Under the pieces are notes generated by a model. That model searched no databases, was not told where the DNA came from, and saw only the letters and a program-made list of their open reading frames with translations. The position numbers were made by a program, and so were the translations under genes. Below, one piece after another: positions 9,595-18,670 of a stretch of 64,000 bases of DNA; the stretch's first letter is position 1; each line of letters begins with the position of its first letter. Source of the stretch: Bordetella hinzii LMG 13501. GTDB taxonomy: Bacteria; Pseudomonadota; Gammaproteobacteria; Burkholderiales; Burkholderiaceae_B. Location: contig NZ_LRUJ01000001.1 in assembly GCF_001548475.1 (NCBI RefSeq), positions 186,001-250,000 of the forward strand, read 5' to 3'.

Positions 9595-9954
9595 ATGAAG
9601 ACCCATCCGATTCCCCATCGCGTTGCCACCACCATCCTCGCGCCATTGATGCTGATGGGCCTGCCGTTGGCGGCCCGGGCGCAGGGCCTGCCGACCATCG
9701 AGGACCCCTCGCGCGGGCAGGGCAGCGGCATCATGCAGACGCTGCAGAACTACGGCTACGACATCGTGCTGCTGATCGCGCTCCTCGTGGTCGCCTCGAT
9801 GTTCGTCGGCGTGTGCTACCACGCCTATACGCGCTACTCGGAAATCCATACCGGTCGCGCCACCTGGGGCCAGTTCGGTCTCACCGTGGCCGTGGGTGCG
9901 ATCCTGCTGGTGGTCGGTATCTGGCTGCTGACCAAGGCCACTGGCGTGCTCTGA
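9595..9954 (+). CDS. TIGR03745-type ICE membrane protein, pilin-like
   Basis: At 119 residues it has a cleavable-looking signal peptide (MLMGLPLAARAQ, cleavage near 29) and two hydrophobic segments (about 58-80 and 98-117), the layout of VirB2/TraA pilin precursors. The ATG at 9595 is chosen because it starts the signal peptide; the frame is open further upstream but that part overlaps the preceding gene. In MPF_G systems this family sits between TIGR03758 and TIGR03750 and is regarded as the likely pilin or pilin-like component. That role is inference from topology and position. Confidence 0.88.
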   Translation: MKTHPIPHRVATTILAPLMLMGLPLAARAQGLPTIEDPSRGQGSGIMQTLQNYGYDIVLLIALLVVASMFVGVCYHAYTRYSEIHTGRATWGQFGLTVAVGAILLVVGIWLLTKATGVL

Positions 9955-9960
9955 GCGGCG

Positions 9961-10371
9961 ATGGCTGCCTTGAACGATATCGCGCGTGACGGGTTGGTGA
10001 CCTTCCTGCCGCACAGGCTGAACCGCCAGCCCGTGGTGGTGAGGGGCCTGACCGCCGACGAACTCTGGATCTGCGCCGGCCTGTCTGCGGTGGCGGGGTT
10101 CATCGCCGGCGTGCCGCTGGCCTGGGCCACGCACAGCGTCGCCATGGTGCCGACCCTGATCGTGGCCGGCGTGGCGGCTGGCGTGTTCGGTGGTGGCGGC
10201 TTCCTGCGCCGGCAGAAGCGCGGCCGCCCGGACACCTGGCTGTACCGGCAACTGCAGTGGCGCCTGGCGCTGCGCCATCCGCTGGCAGCGTCCTGGCTCG
10301 GTGGGCACCGTCTCATCACGCGGTCGGGGTACTGGACCACCCGGCGCTCACGCGGAGCAGCCGCCTCATGA
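9961..10371 (+). CDS. TIGR03750 family conjugal transfer protein, VirB3/TraL-like
   Basis: The protein has 136 residues. An N-terminal cytosolic segment (about 1-36) contains LNRQPVVVRGLTADEL, followed by two adjacent transmembrane helices (about 37-55 and 62-80) and a basic C-terminal tail rich in arginine. This is the topology of VirB3/TraL inner-membrane subunits that pair with the VirB4/TraC ATPase. It begins six bases after the pilin-like gene and its stop overlaps the next start, placing it firmly in the transfer operon. Confidence 0.88.
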   Translation: MAALNDIARDGLVTFLPHRLNRQPVVVRGLTADELWICAGLSAVAGFIAGVPLAWATHSVAMVPTLIVAGVAAGVFGGGGFLRRQKRGRPDTWLYRQLQWRLALRHPLAASWLGGHRLITRSGYWTTRRSRGAAAS

Positions 10372-11057
10372 GCCGTTTCAGGAACGAAGTCCATCACCTG
10401 CAGGCCCATGTGCGCACGCTGCGTCTGGGCGCCGGTGCGTTGTTCGTGGTGGCGCTGCTGCTCGGTTTCGGCTGGTGGAGTGCGCCGAGGCAACTGACGA
10501 TCCACGTGCCCCCCGATCTGCGCTCGGGCAGCACCCGCGCCTGGTGGGATGTGCCGCCCGAGAACGTCTATGCGTTCGCTTTCTACGTCTGGCAGCAGGT
10601 CCTGCGCTGGCCGACGGATGGCGAACAGGACTACCCGCGCAACCTCCACGCGCTGTCGGCCTATTTCACACCGGCCTGCCAGGCCTTCCTGCGCCAGGAC
10701 TACGAGCACCGGCGCAGCAGTGGCGAACTGCGCCAGCGGGTGCGTGGCATCTACGAGATTCCGGGGCGCGGCTTTGGCGACAACCCCACGATGCGGGTAA
10801 AGACGGTTTCCAGCCGCGACTGGATCGTCACGCTCGATGTCAGCGCCGACGAGTACTACGGCGCCGAGCAGGTCAAGCGGGCCCTGGTGCGCTATCCGCT
10901 GAAAGTGGTGCGGCTGGACGTCGATCCCCAGCGCAACCCCTTCGGTCTGGCGCTGGACTGCTATGAAGGCGCGCCGCAGCGCATCGAGTCACCGTCGCCG
11001 GCAGTGCCTCCGTCCGGCACGCCCGGCGGCGGCCTTTCGCAGGGAGGCAACCCTTGA
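10368..11057 (+). CDS. TIGR03746 family ICE protein, VirB8/TraE-like
   Basis: The 229-residue protein has a short cytosolic N-terminus, one transmembrane helix (about 20-37, GAGALFVVALLLGFGWW) and a large periplasmic domain. This is the architecture of VirB8/TraE inner-membrane bridge proteins. The ATG overlaps the preceding TGA (ATGA) and defines the start. Downstream it overlaps the TIGR03749 gene in the same way. It should help connect the inner-membrane ATPase complex to the outer-membrane core. Confidence 0.88.
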   Translation: MSRFRNEVHHLQAHVRTLRLGAGALFVVALLLGFGWWSAPRQLTIHVPPDLRSGSTRAWWDVPPENVYAFAFYVWQQVLRWPTDGEQDYPRNLHALSAYFTPACQAFLRQDYEHRRSSGELRQRVRGIYEIPGRGFGDNPTMRVKTVSSRDWIVTLDVSADEYYGAEQVKRALVRYPLKVVRLDVDPQRNPFGLALDCYEGAPQRIESPSPAVPPSGTPGGGLSQGGNP

Positions 11058-11941
11058 AACACAACGTCTTCACCATCGTGGCGAGCCTGGCCCTTGGCTT
11101 CGGCCTGGTGCCGGACAGCCATGCCATCGAGATCCTGCGCTGGCAGCGGCTGCCGCTGGCCGTCCCGCTGGTGGTCGGCCAGGAGCGCGTGATCTTCATC
11201 GACCGCAACATGCGTGTCGGCCTGCCCCCGAGCCTGGGCGAGCGGCTGCGCGTGCAGAGCGCGGGCGGCGCCATCTACCTGCGCGCCAGCGAGGCCATCG
11301 CGCCGACGCGGCTGCAACTGCAGGACGTGGAATCCGGCGCCATCGTGCTGGTGGACATCGCAGCGACAGACGCCCGGGAAGGCGAGCAGCCGCTGGAGCC
11401 TGTACGCATCGTCCTGCAGGACGCCGCCGAGGATGCCAGCGGTGACACCGCCGCCGGTCCGACCCAAGCAGCGCAACCCGCCAGGCGTCGGCAGACGCCG
11501 ATAACCGTTGTCCTGACGCGCTACGCGGCGCAGAACCTTTACGCACCGCTGCGCACCGTCGAGCCCGTGGCCGGCATCGGGCGCGTGCCGCTGCGGCGCC
11601 CGCTCGCGCTGGACACACTGCTGCCGACGCTGCCGCTCAAGGCGCGGGCGCTGGCGGCCTGGCGACTCGAAGACCAGTGGGTCACCGCGGTGCGCCTGAC
11701 CAACACCTCGCCTCACCGTATCGATCTCGATCCAAGGGTGCTGCAAGGCGACTTCGTGGCCGCGACCTTCCAGCATCCCGACCTGGGGCCGGCGGGCGCT
11801 TCGACCGACACCACGGTGGTCTACCTGGTCACGCGCGGCCGTGGCCTGGCCGAGTCGCTGATGCCGGTGCTCAGTCCCATCGATGCCGGCACGAACCTGC
11901 CGCCGGCCGCCGCTGCGGGGAGGACGTCCGATGAGGAGTAA
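11054..11941 (+). CDS. TIGR03749 family ICE protein, VirB9/TraK-like
   Basis: The 295-residue exported protein has a signal peptide of about 24 residues (FTIVASLALGFGLVPDSHA). A mostly beta-type, Arg-rich periplasmic domain follows (EILRWQRLPLAVPLVVGQERVIF), resembling the N-terminal domain of TraK/VirB9 core-complex proteins. It is encoded between VirB8-like and VirB10-like genes, as in other MPF_G systems, and overlaps both. It probably forms part of the outer-membrane ring of the conjugation channel. Confidence 0.88.
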   Translation: MKHNVFTIVASLALGFGLVPDSHAIEILRWQRLPLAVPLVVGQERVIFIDRNMRVGLPPSLGERLRVQSAGGAIYLRASEAIAPTRLQLQDVESGAIVLVDIAATDAREGEQPLEPVRIVLQDAAEDASGDTAAGPTQAAQPARRRQTPITVVLTRYAAQNLYAPLRTVEPVAGIGRVPLRRPLALDTLLPTLPLKARALAAWRLEDQWVTAVRLTNTSPHRIDLDPRVLQGDFVAATFQHPDLGPAGASTDTTVVYLVTRGRGLAESLMPVLSPIDAGTNLPPAAAAGRTSDEE

Positions 11942-13349
11942 TCCCCTGTTGAAGTGGCTGCTGATTCCGATGGCATTGTTGCTGGTGTTCGTCGGTGCCA
12001 GGCTGTTCTCAGGCAGTGACGCTGCACCTGGCAAGCAGGATGTCCCGGGGCAGCTCACTCCCGAAGAAATGAAGGCGCTCGGCATCGCGGGCGACACCCC
12101 GCGCGATACCGTCGCCACCCTGGTCGCGCAGGTCAAGCAGCTCCGCACCGAGCTGCAGACCGCGCTGAGCGACAACCGCCAGCACAAGGCGGAGAACGAG
12201 CGCCTGCGTACCCGCGAGGGTGCGATCGACCAGCGCATCCAGAACGCCCTCGACAGCGAACGCCGCCGCCTGGAACAGGAGCGAACCCAGGCCGCCAGCG
12301 ACCGGCAGCAGACGCAAGGGCTGATGCAGGAATTGCAGCGCCGCCTGGACGGGCTGTCCGGCAAGGGCGATGCCGCCGACCTGCCGATCGGCCTTGGACT
12401 GGACGGGCATGACGGCGGGCCGCTCAAGGATGGCGGCATGCGCTGGATCGAACCGGCTGACGCCCGGCCCGATCCCAAGGGCGGTTCGAGCAGCCTGCGC
12501 TTGCCCGCCTTTCCCTCCAGCTTCGGCCCGGCCTCGCCGGAGCTGTCGGCCGCGGCGGAGGCCGTCGGCGACATGACGGCGCAGGCCGTTGGCGGCACCA
12601 CCCAAGCGGTCTATACGGTGCCCACCAATGCCACGCTGATGGGCTCCGTCGCCATGACCGCGCTGATCGGCCGCATTCCCATCGACGGCACCGTCAACGA
12701 CCCGTTTCCCTTCAAGGTGCTGATCGGGGCCGACAACCTGGCGGCCAACGGCATCGAGATTCCCGACGTGGCCGGTGCGGTGGTCAGCGGCACGGCCTCG
12801 GGCGACTGGACGCTTTCGTGCGTGCGTGGGCAGGTCCGCTCCATCACCTTCGTGTTCAGTGACGGCACCATCCGCACGGTGCCGGAGGACGACGGCAAGC
12901 GCAATCAAAGCCAGAACAGCACCAGTCTGCTGGACGGCCTGGGCTGGATCAGCGATCCCTACGGCATCCCGTGCGTCTCGGGCGAGCGGCGCAGCAATGC
13001 CCAGCAGTACCTGGGATCGCAGGCGTTGATCACCGCGGCCGGCGCAGGCGCCGCCTCGCTCATCAAGTCCGACAACGGCAGCGTGGCCGTGGTCGCCAAC
13101 AACAACGGTTCGCTGGGTACGGTCGGCATTTCGGGCAACGAGGCCATGGGCCGCATCCTGGCCGGTGGCGTGCGCGACATGGCCGACTGGGTCAACAAGC
13201 TCTACGGCCAGGCCTTCGCGGCGGTCTACGTGCAGCCCGGCGCCAGGGTGGCCGTGCACCTGGAGCAGCCGATCGCCATCGACCACGACGCCAAGGGGCG
13301 CCGGGTGAATCACCTCATGGGAGAAGCGCATGCGTCGGACCTGGATTGA
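11931..13349 (+). CDS. TIGR03752 family ICE protein, VirB10/TraB-like
   Basis: The protein has 472 residues: an N-terminal transmembrane anchor (about 8-24), a long charged region with coiled-coil character (about 60-145, rich in Gln, Glu and Arg), a Pro/Ser linker, then a C-terminal beta-rich domain. This is the VirB10/TraB plan, in which the protein spans the periplasm and senses ATP-driven signals. The ATG at 11931 overlaps the end of the previous gene by 11 bases. The 3' end overlaps the lipoprotein gene by 20 bases. Confidence 0.9.
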   Translation: MRSNPLLKWLLIPMALLLVFVGARLFSGSDAAPGKQDVPGQLTPEEMKALGIAGDTPRDTVATLVAQVKQLRTELQTALSDNRQHKAENERLRTREGAIDQRIQNALDSERRRLEQERTQAASDRQQTQGLMQELQRRLDGLSGKGDAADLPIGLGLDGHDGGPLKDGGMRWIEPADARPDPKGGSSSLRLPAFPSSFGPASPELSAAAEAVGDMTAQAVGGTTQAVYTVPTNATLMGSVAMTALIGRIPIDGTVNDPFPFKVLIGADNLAANGIEIPDVAGAVVSGTASGDWTLSCVRGQVRSITFVFSDGTIRTVPEDDGKRNQSQNSTSLLDGLGWISDPYGIPCVSGERRSNAQQYLGSQALITAAGAGAASLIKSDNGSVAVVANNNGSLGTVGISGNEAMGRILAGGVRDMADWVNKLYGQAFAAVYVQPGARVAVHLEQPIAIDHDAKGRRVNHLMGEAHASDLD

Positions 13350-13761
13350 CCGCCCCCTTGTCCTGCTCGCCGCCGCCGTTCTCGCGGGTTGTGCCACCAG
13401 TTCGGAAAAGCTGCTGCCCCGGGGCGAGCACACCATGCTGGACATCTGGCAGCACGAGACTGGCGGCCATAGCGGCGGCCAGGCCGGCCGCCTGCTGCTC
13501 GACGCACGCCAGGACCTGCGCCGCCCGCTGGCCGACGCTGACACCCTCGCGGCGCCCGCCCGGAACGCGGTCTACACCCGCACGGCAGCGAACGAGATCC
13601 AGCGACAGTTCCATCGACTGCCGAACCCCGATCTGGTGATGTACGTCTTTCCGCACCTGGCCGGCTCCGACCCGGTGCCGGTACCCGGCTACAGCACCGT
13701 CTTCCCGCTCTACCAGCGCGTGCAGTACGCGATGCCGGGCGAGCGGCTGGAGGACTACTGA
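13330..13761 (+). CDS. TIGR03751 family conjugal transfer lipoprotein, VirB7/TraV-like
   Basis: The 143-residue protein has a clear lipoprotein signal: a positively charged start, a hydrophobic core and the lipobox LAGC with the acceptor Cys at residue 21. The mature part is short and ends with PGERLEDY. It lies between VirB10-like and VirB4-like genes and overlaps the ATPase gene by one base (TGATG). It probably anchors the outer-membrane ring of the channel. Confidence 0.9.
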   Translation: MRRTWIDRPLVLLAAAVLAGCATSSEKLLPRGEHTMLDIWQHETGGHSGGQAGRLLLDARQDLRRPLADADTLAAPARNAVYTRTAANEIQRQFHRLPNPDLVMYVFPHLAGSDPVPVPGYSTVFPLYQRVQYAMPGERLEDY

Positions 13762-16640
13762 TGGGCTGGCGACTGCCGTGGCCGCGTCATCCGGCCCCCA
13801 GGCCAGTCCAGGCCGACATCGAGCCGGACGCCTGGACACAGCATGTCGCCCGCCTCGCCGCGCACGGCATCGAGGCACCTGGCGCCGCCCTTGGGTCGAA
13901 TCATCGGCGACCCGCGACGCAGGCCGACCACGCGGCACTCTACGGCGTGGCGCCGTCCTTCGCCGACCTGCTGCCCTGGGTCGAGTACCTGCCGGCCACG
14001 AAGAGCATGCTGCTCGAAGATGGCCAATCGGTGGCAGCGTTCTTCGAGTTGCAGCCGATCGGTACCGAAGGGCGCGAGACCGCCTGGCTGTGGCAGGCCC
14101 GTGATGCCTTGGAGAATGCGCTGCAGGACTCCTTCGACGAACTGGACGAGAACCCGTGGGTGGTGCAGCTCTACGCGCAGGACGAAGCCGATTGGGACCA
14201 CTACCTGCGCACGCTGGGGGCGTACCTGCATCCACGCGCGCAGGGCAGCGCGTTCAGCGAGTTCTATCTGCGTTTCTTCGGGCACCACCTGCGCGCGATC
14301 GCGAAGCCGGGCGGCCTGTTCGAGGACACCATGGTCACACGCCTGCCGTGGCGCGGCCAGACCCGGCGCGTGCGCATGGTGGTTTATCGGCGCACCCCGG
14401 ACGCCGCATCGGCCCGGCGGGGGCAATCGCCCGAGCAGGCCCTGGCGACGATCTGCGACCGCCTGGTCGGCGGCCTGGCGAATGCCGGCGTCAAGGCCCG
14501 GCGCCTTGGCGCGGCGGACATCCACGACTGGCTGCTGCGCTGGTTCAACCCGAATCCCGGCGCGCTGGGCAGCACGGCCGAAGACCGGGAACGCTTCTAC
14601 GCGCTCGCCCGCTACCCGGAGGAACGGGAAGAAGGCGAGATCGAACTGGCCAGCGGCGACTTCGCGCAACGCCTGTTCTTCGGCCAGCCGCGCTCGGATG
14701 TCGCCAACGGCCTGTGGTTCTTCGACGGCATGCCGCACCGGGCCATCGTCATGGACCGCCTGCGCTCGCCACCCGCGACCGGACACGTGACCGGCGAGAC
14801 GCGCAAGGGGGGCGATGCGGTGAACGCGCTGTTCGACCAGATGCCCGAGGACACGGTGATGTGCCTGACCCTGGTCGCCACGCCGCAGGATGTGCTGGAG
14901 GCGCACCTCAACCACCTGGCCCGCAAGGCGGTTGGCGAGACGCTCGCCAGCGAACAGGCGCGCCAGGACGTGCAGCAGGCCCGCGGCCTCATCGGCAGCG
15001 CGCACAAGCTGTACCGGGGCACGCTGGCGTTCTACCTGCGCGGCCGCGACATGGCGCAGCTCGACGCCCGCAGCCTGCAACTGGTCAATGTCATGCTCAA
15101 TGCGGGCCTGCAGCCGGTGCGCGAAGAGGACGAGGTGGCTCCGCTCAACACCTACCTGCGCTGGCTGCCCTGCCTGTTCGACCCGGCGGCGGACAAGCGG
15201 CAGTGGTACACGCAACTGATGTTCGCGCAGCACGCGGCCAATCTGGCGCCGGTGTGGGGGCGCAGTCAAGGCACCGGCCATCCGGGCATCACCTTCTTCA
15301 ACCGGGGCGGCGGGACGATCACCTTCGATCCACTGAACCGGCTCGACCGGCAGATGAACGCCCACCTGTTCCTCTTCGGCCCGACCGGCTCCGGCAAGAG
15401 CGCCACGCTGAACAACATCCTCAACCAGGTCACGGCGATCTACCGGCCCAGGTTGTTCATCGTCGAGGCCGGCAACAGCTTTGGCCTGTTCGGTGACTTC
15501 GCCGCTCGACTGGGCCTGAGCGTGCATCGCGTGAAGCTGGCACCCGGCGCGGGCGTGAGCCTGGCGCCATTCGCCGATGCCTGGCGCCTGGTCGATACAC
15601 CGGGCCAGGTGCAGACGCTGGACGCCGACGCCCTGGACGAGGACGGCGACGCCCATCCGGCCGACGACGGGGATGACCAGCGGGACGTGCTCGGCGAACT
15701 CGAAATCACCGCCCGGCTGATGATCACCGGCGGCGAGGACAAGGAGGAAGCGCGCATGACGCGCGCCGACCGCAGCCTGATTCGCCAGTGCATCCTGGAC
15801 GCCGCCCAGCGCTGCGTGGCACAGGCGCGCACGGTGCTGACCCGCGACTTGCGCGACGCGCTGCGCGAACGCGCCCGCGACGCCAACCTGCCGGATGCCC
15901 GGCGCGCGCGGCTGCTGGAGATGGCCGATGCGATGGACATGCTCTGCCAGGGCGCAGACGGCGAGATGTTCGACCGTCCGGGCACGCCCTGGCCCGAGGC
16001 GGACATCACCATCGTGGACCTGGCCACCTTCGCGCGCGAGGGCTACAACGCGCAGCTCTCCATCGCCTACATCTCACTGATCAACACGGTGAACAACATC
16101 GCCGAGCGCGACCAGTTCCTGGGTCGGCCGATCATCAACGTCACCGACGAAGGCCACATCATCACCAGAAACCCGCTGCTCGCGCCCTACGTGGTCAAGA
16201 TCACCAAGATGTGGCGCAAGCTCGGTGCGTGGTATTGGCTGGCGACGCAGAACATCGACGACCTGCCCAAGGCCGCCGAGCCCATGCTCAACATGATCGA
16301 GTGGTGGATCTGCCTGTCGATGCCGCCCGACGAGGTGGAGAAGATCGCCCGGTTCCGCGAACTGTCGCCCGCGCAGAAGGCGCTGATGCTGTCCGCGCGC
16401 AAGGAGGCCGGCAAGTTCAGCGAGGGCGTCATCCTGTCCAAGTCGATGGAAGTGCTGTTCCGCGCCGTGCCGCCCAGCCTCTATCTGGCCCTTGCGCAGA
16501 CCGAACCGGAAGAGAAGGCCGAGCGCTACCAGCTCATGCGCCAGCACGGCATCGGCGAACTGGATGCCGCCTTCAAGGTGGCCGAGAAGATCGACCAGGC
16601 GCGTGGCATCGCATCGCCGCCGCTGTTCCTGCCGAAATGA
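13761..16640 (+). CDS. Conjugative transfer ATPase, VirB4/TraC-like
   Basis: The 959-residue cytosolic motor of the mating apparatus. An N-terminal VirB4-type domain of about 500 residues precedes the P-loop GPTGSGKS at residues 540-547. The Walker B region reads INVTDEGH, with D796-E797. A family-typical acidic insertion (about 610-650) follows the P-loop. The length and order match the MPF_G TraC-type ATPase. It powers pilus biogenesis and substrate transfer with the VirB3/VirB8-like subunits encoded just upstream. The next gene starts 12 bases downstream. Confidence 0.95.
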   Translation: MGWRLPWPRHPAPRPVQADIEPDAWTQHVARLAAHGIEAPGAALGSNHRRPATQADHAALYGVAPSFADLLPWVEYLPATKSMLLEDGQSVAAFFELQPIGTEGRETAWLWQARDALENALQDSFDELDENPWVVQLYAQDEADWDHYLRTLGAYLHPRAQGSAFSEFYLRFFGHHLRAIAKPGGLFEDTMVTRLPWRGQTRRVRMVVYRRTPDAASARRGQSPEQALATICDRLVGGLANAGVKARRLGAADIHDWLLRWFNPNPGALGSTAEDRERFYALARYPEEREEGEIELASGDFAQRLFFGQPRSDVANGLWFFDGMPHRAIVMDRLRSPPATGHVTGETRKGGDAVNALFDQMPEDTVMCLTLVATPQDVLEAHLNHLARKAVGETLASEQARQDVQQARGLIGSAHKLYRGTLAFYLRGRDMAQLDARSLQLVNVMLNAGLQPVREEDEVAPLNTYLRWLPCLFDPAADKRQWYTQLMFAQHAANLAPVWGRSQGTGHPGITFFNRGGGTITFDPLNRLDRQMNAHLFLFGPTGSGKSATLNNILNQVTAIYRPRLFIVEAGNSFGLFGDFAARLGLSVHRVKLAPGAGVSLAPFADAWRLVDTPGQVQTLDADALDEDGDAHPADDGDDQRDVLGELEITARLMITGGEDKEEARMTRADRSLIRQCILDAAQRCVAQARTVLTRDLRDALRERARDANLPDARRARLLEMADAMDMLCQGADGEMFDRPGTPWPEADITIVDLATFAREGYNAQLSIAYISLINTVNNIAERDQFLGRPIINVTDEGHIITRNPLLAPYVVKITKMWRKLGAWYWLATQNIDDLPKAAEPMLNMIEWWICLSMPPDEVEKIARFRELSPAQKALMLSARKEAGKFSEGVILSKSMEVLFRAVPPSLYLALAQTEPEEKAERYQLMRQHGIGELDAAFKVAEKIDQARGIASPPLFLPK

Positions 16641-16652
16641 CCGGAGCGCGTC

Positions 16653-17447
16653 ATGTCCTCGAAGCGAACCACCTTGCCGGGCCGGGCCCAGGCCATTCGC
16701 AAGCGCGCCGGGCGCCTGCCACGGCTGCCCTGGGTGGTCGCTGGCATCCTTGTAGTCGGCCTGCTGGGCTGGCTCCTGTACCGCACGCCCGGTGCGCCGG
16801 CACCGCGCACGGGGCCCGAGGTCGCGCAGGCACATCCGGCCGGCCCACCCTGGCGCCGCGGCCCAGCCGATGCGCGCTTCACGCTGACGCTGTACGCCGA
16901 CCTGGAGTGTCCGTTCTGCAAGGCCTACTACCCGACCCTGATGGCCTGGATCGATGCCCATCCCGAGACCAGCCTGCGGTGGCATCACCTGCCGCTGGCG
17001 ATGCACGATCCCGAGGCGAGTCGGCTGGCCCGCGTGGCCGAGTGCGCAGGCGAGGCGCAAGGCCACGAGGCGTTCTTCGATGCCATCGCATGGCTCTACC
17101 AAAACACCCGGGGCGATGGCCAGGGGCTGCCCACCGATCAGGCCTGGCCAGGTCTGACGACCGCCATGCGGGCCTGCCTGGACAGCAATCGCCCCGCAGC
17201 CATCGTTCGCGCGCAGGCCGACGAGGCCCTGCGCAGCGGCATCACCGCCACGCCCTCCGTGCGGCTTGACGACGGCCTGACCGGGAAAACGCTGCTGCTG
17301 CACGGCCTGGTCGAGGGCGATGCGCTGCTGTCGGCGCTCGATCTGGTCGCGTCGCCGGACAGGCCGGACGCTCGTTCATTGGGGGCCGCCGACGCCGCCG
17401 GCACGGCGGTCCATGGCCGCCGTCATGGCCTCGCCGAGGCCCAGTAG
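16653..17447 (+). CDS. Membrane-anchored DsbA-family thiol:disulfide protein of the ICE
   Basis: The 264-residue protein has an N-terminal transmembrane anchor (about 25-43), a Pro-rich linker, then a thioredoxin-fold domain with C86-P-F-C89, the CxxC of DsbA/DsbG-like proteins. A cis-Pro loop probably lies at ATPSVRLDD. It likely oxidises or isomerises Cys-rich transfer proteins such as the TraU-like protein encoded downstream. The last eight codons lie opposite the 3' end of the first cargo gene on the other strand, so the C-terminal tail may have been remodelled when the cargo was inserted. Confidence 0.88.
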   Translation: MSSKRTTLPGRAQAIRKRAGRLPRLPWVVAGILVVGLLGWLLYRTPGAPAPRTGPEVAQAHPAGPPWRRGPADARFTLTLYADLECPFCKAYYPTLMAWIDAHPETSLRWHHLPLAMHDPEASRLARVAECAGEAQGHEAFFDAIAWLYQNTRGDGQGLPTDQAWPGLTTAMRACLDSNRPAAIVRAQADEALRSGITATPSVRLDDGLTGKTLLLHGLVEGDALLSALDLVASPDRPDARSLGAADAAGTAVHGRRHGLAEAQ

Positions 17448-18220
17448 TCGCGGAGGGCGCGCACGCTGTCCGATGGCGAAGGCATGTAGCCGCTCAGGTT
17501 GACGAGCCCGACGTTCATGCCGCGTTCGTCGGTGGTGCCCCTGAGCATCAGCCGTTGGAAGCGACTGGTGTCCAGGCCATATCGATGCGGATCATCGACT
17601 TTCAGCGCCAGTAGGTGCAGGTGCGAGTTCCAGATTCGGAACTTCGCATGTTCGATGGCCCGTATCGCCTGCCAGGGAACGAAGACCCGCTGGGGGCCTT
17701 CGCGCGTGAGGCCGAGGGCATCGGCCACGAGGTCGGCGGGTGGATCGAGGCGACGCAAGCGCCGCACGAGTGTTCGCACGATCGCCCGTGTGAGCGCCAC
17801 GGCCAGGATGACGCCGCCCAGCGCAAGGGGGAGCACGACAGGGTCCGTCTCGTGGATGTCCCTGACGAGGGGCGGCAGCGCGACGACCAGCAGAGGGAAC
17901 ACGATCCCCATGCCCATGACCAGCACTTCCCACCACGCGGCGCGCGCGATGGGAATGCGCAGCGTCGCCGGGAAGCGAGGCAAGGGCATGTGCCTGCGTC
18001 GCCAGCGCAGGCGGCGTCCATACTGTCGGGCCAGGACCATGAGCCCCATGACGAAGGTGACGAGGAAGACCGTGGCAGCCAGTCTGGCGGGGCCAGGGGC
18101 CGCGCGCAGGGATGACAGCAACGCAAGCACCAGTATCAGACCCGACACCAGGAGCACCGGCTCCACCACGAAGACATAGATCCCAATCCACCAACTGGTT
18201 CCTGCCCGCTGCTCGCTCAT
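17423..18220 (-). CDS. Multi-pass membrane protein with a PH-like C-terminal domain
   Basis: The 265-residue protein has four predicted membrane helices (about 11-38, 43-65, 92-117, 124-145) and a soluble C-terminal half. That half contains PWQAIRAIE and a final PSPSDSVRALRDYW, which recalls the PH-like tail of STM3941/YcxB-type proteins. Function is unknown. The start overlaps the stop of the NTF2-like gene (ATGA), making this the last gene of a six-gene minus-strand operon that begins with the enoyl-CoA hydratase. Its stop lies inside the 3' end of the ICE dsbA-like gene, so it marks the left edge of the metabolic cargo. Confidence 0.7.
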   Translation of the reverse strand: MSEQRAGTSWWIGIYVFVVEPVLLVSGLILVLALLSSLRAAPGPARLAATVFLVTFVMGLMVLARQYGRRLRWRRRHMPLPRFPATLRIPIARAAWWEVLVMGMGIVFPLLVVALPPLVRDIHETDPVVLPLALGGVILAVALTRAIVRTLVRRLRRLDPPADLVADALGLTREGPQRVFVPWQAIRAIEHAKFRIWNSHLHLLALKVDDPHRYGLDTSRFQRLMLRGTTDERGMNVGLVNLSGYMPSPSDSVRALRDYWASARP

Positions 18221-18639
18221 GGCCCTCCGTCCTGTTGCCGCTTCGATCCCGCTCCCATCCTGGTCATCCAGTCGCTGCGGTCGAAATACACCTCGTTGCG
18301 GCGAATCTTGCCCGCGTGGTCCAGTTGCACCAGGCATACGCCGACCACGGTCAACACCTCGCCGCCAACCGGGATGTCCGCGCGCCATTTGTTGAGGAAG
18401 CCATCCTGCATGGGGATGCCCTCGACCTGCGTCCAGACCCACGCTGGATTGCGCGCCAACAGGCGCTCGAAATAGCCCAGCAACGCGGGCTTTCCCCGCA
18501 GCCCTTGGGGTACGGCAGGGTCGAGATAGAAGGCATCCTCCGAATAGAAGGCAGCCAGCCGCTGGGGATCGTTGCCGGTCCAGGCGGGCAGCCACGCCTG
18601 CGCAAAGCGCCGCGCCTGCTCCGCATCGAGGGCGTTCAT
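18217..18639 (-). CDS. NTF2-like/SnoaL-like fold protein
   Basis: The 140-residue protein has a typical NTF2-like layout: an N-terminal helix pair with FAQAWLPAWTGNDPQRLAAFYSEDAFYLDP, then a central beta-sheet ending in VYFDRSDWMTRM. Such proteins are small cone-shaped folds that act as isomerases, hydratases or binding proteins; the substrate cannot be told. It shares the operon with BioY and acyl-CoA enzymes. A second NTF2-like gene at 22345 belongs to the neighbouring divergent operon. Confidence 0.85.
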   Translation of the reverse strand: MNALDAEQARRFAQAWLPAWTGNDPQRLAAFYSEDAFYLDPAVPQGLRGKPALLGYFERLLARNPAWVWTQVEGIPMQDGFLNKWRADIPVGGEVLTVVGVCLVQLDHAGKIRRNEVYFDRSDWMTRMGAGSKRQQDGGP

Positions 18640-18670
18640 CGTGATGTACCGGGCCGGGCCGGAACGCGCG

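Noticed and set aside
10961-12601. 546-residue minus-strand frame
   Set aside because: Antisense to the VirB9/VirB10-like genes; no recognisable domain, and Arg/Gly/Ser-rich as expected for a shadow frame.
13755-15656. 633-residue open frame on the minus strand
   Set aside because: It lies opposite the VirB4/TraC-like ATPase gene, which has P-loop and Walker B motifs. The antisense frame is a GC-rich shadow with low-complexity composition.
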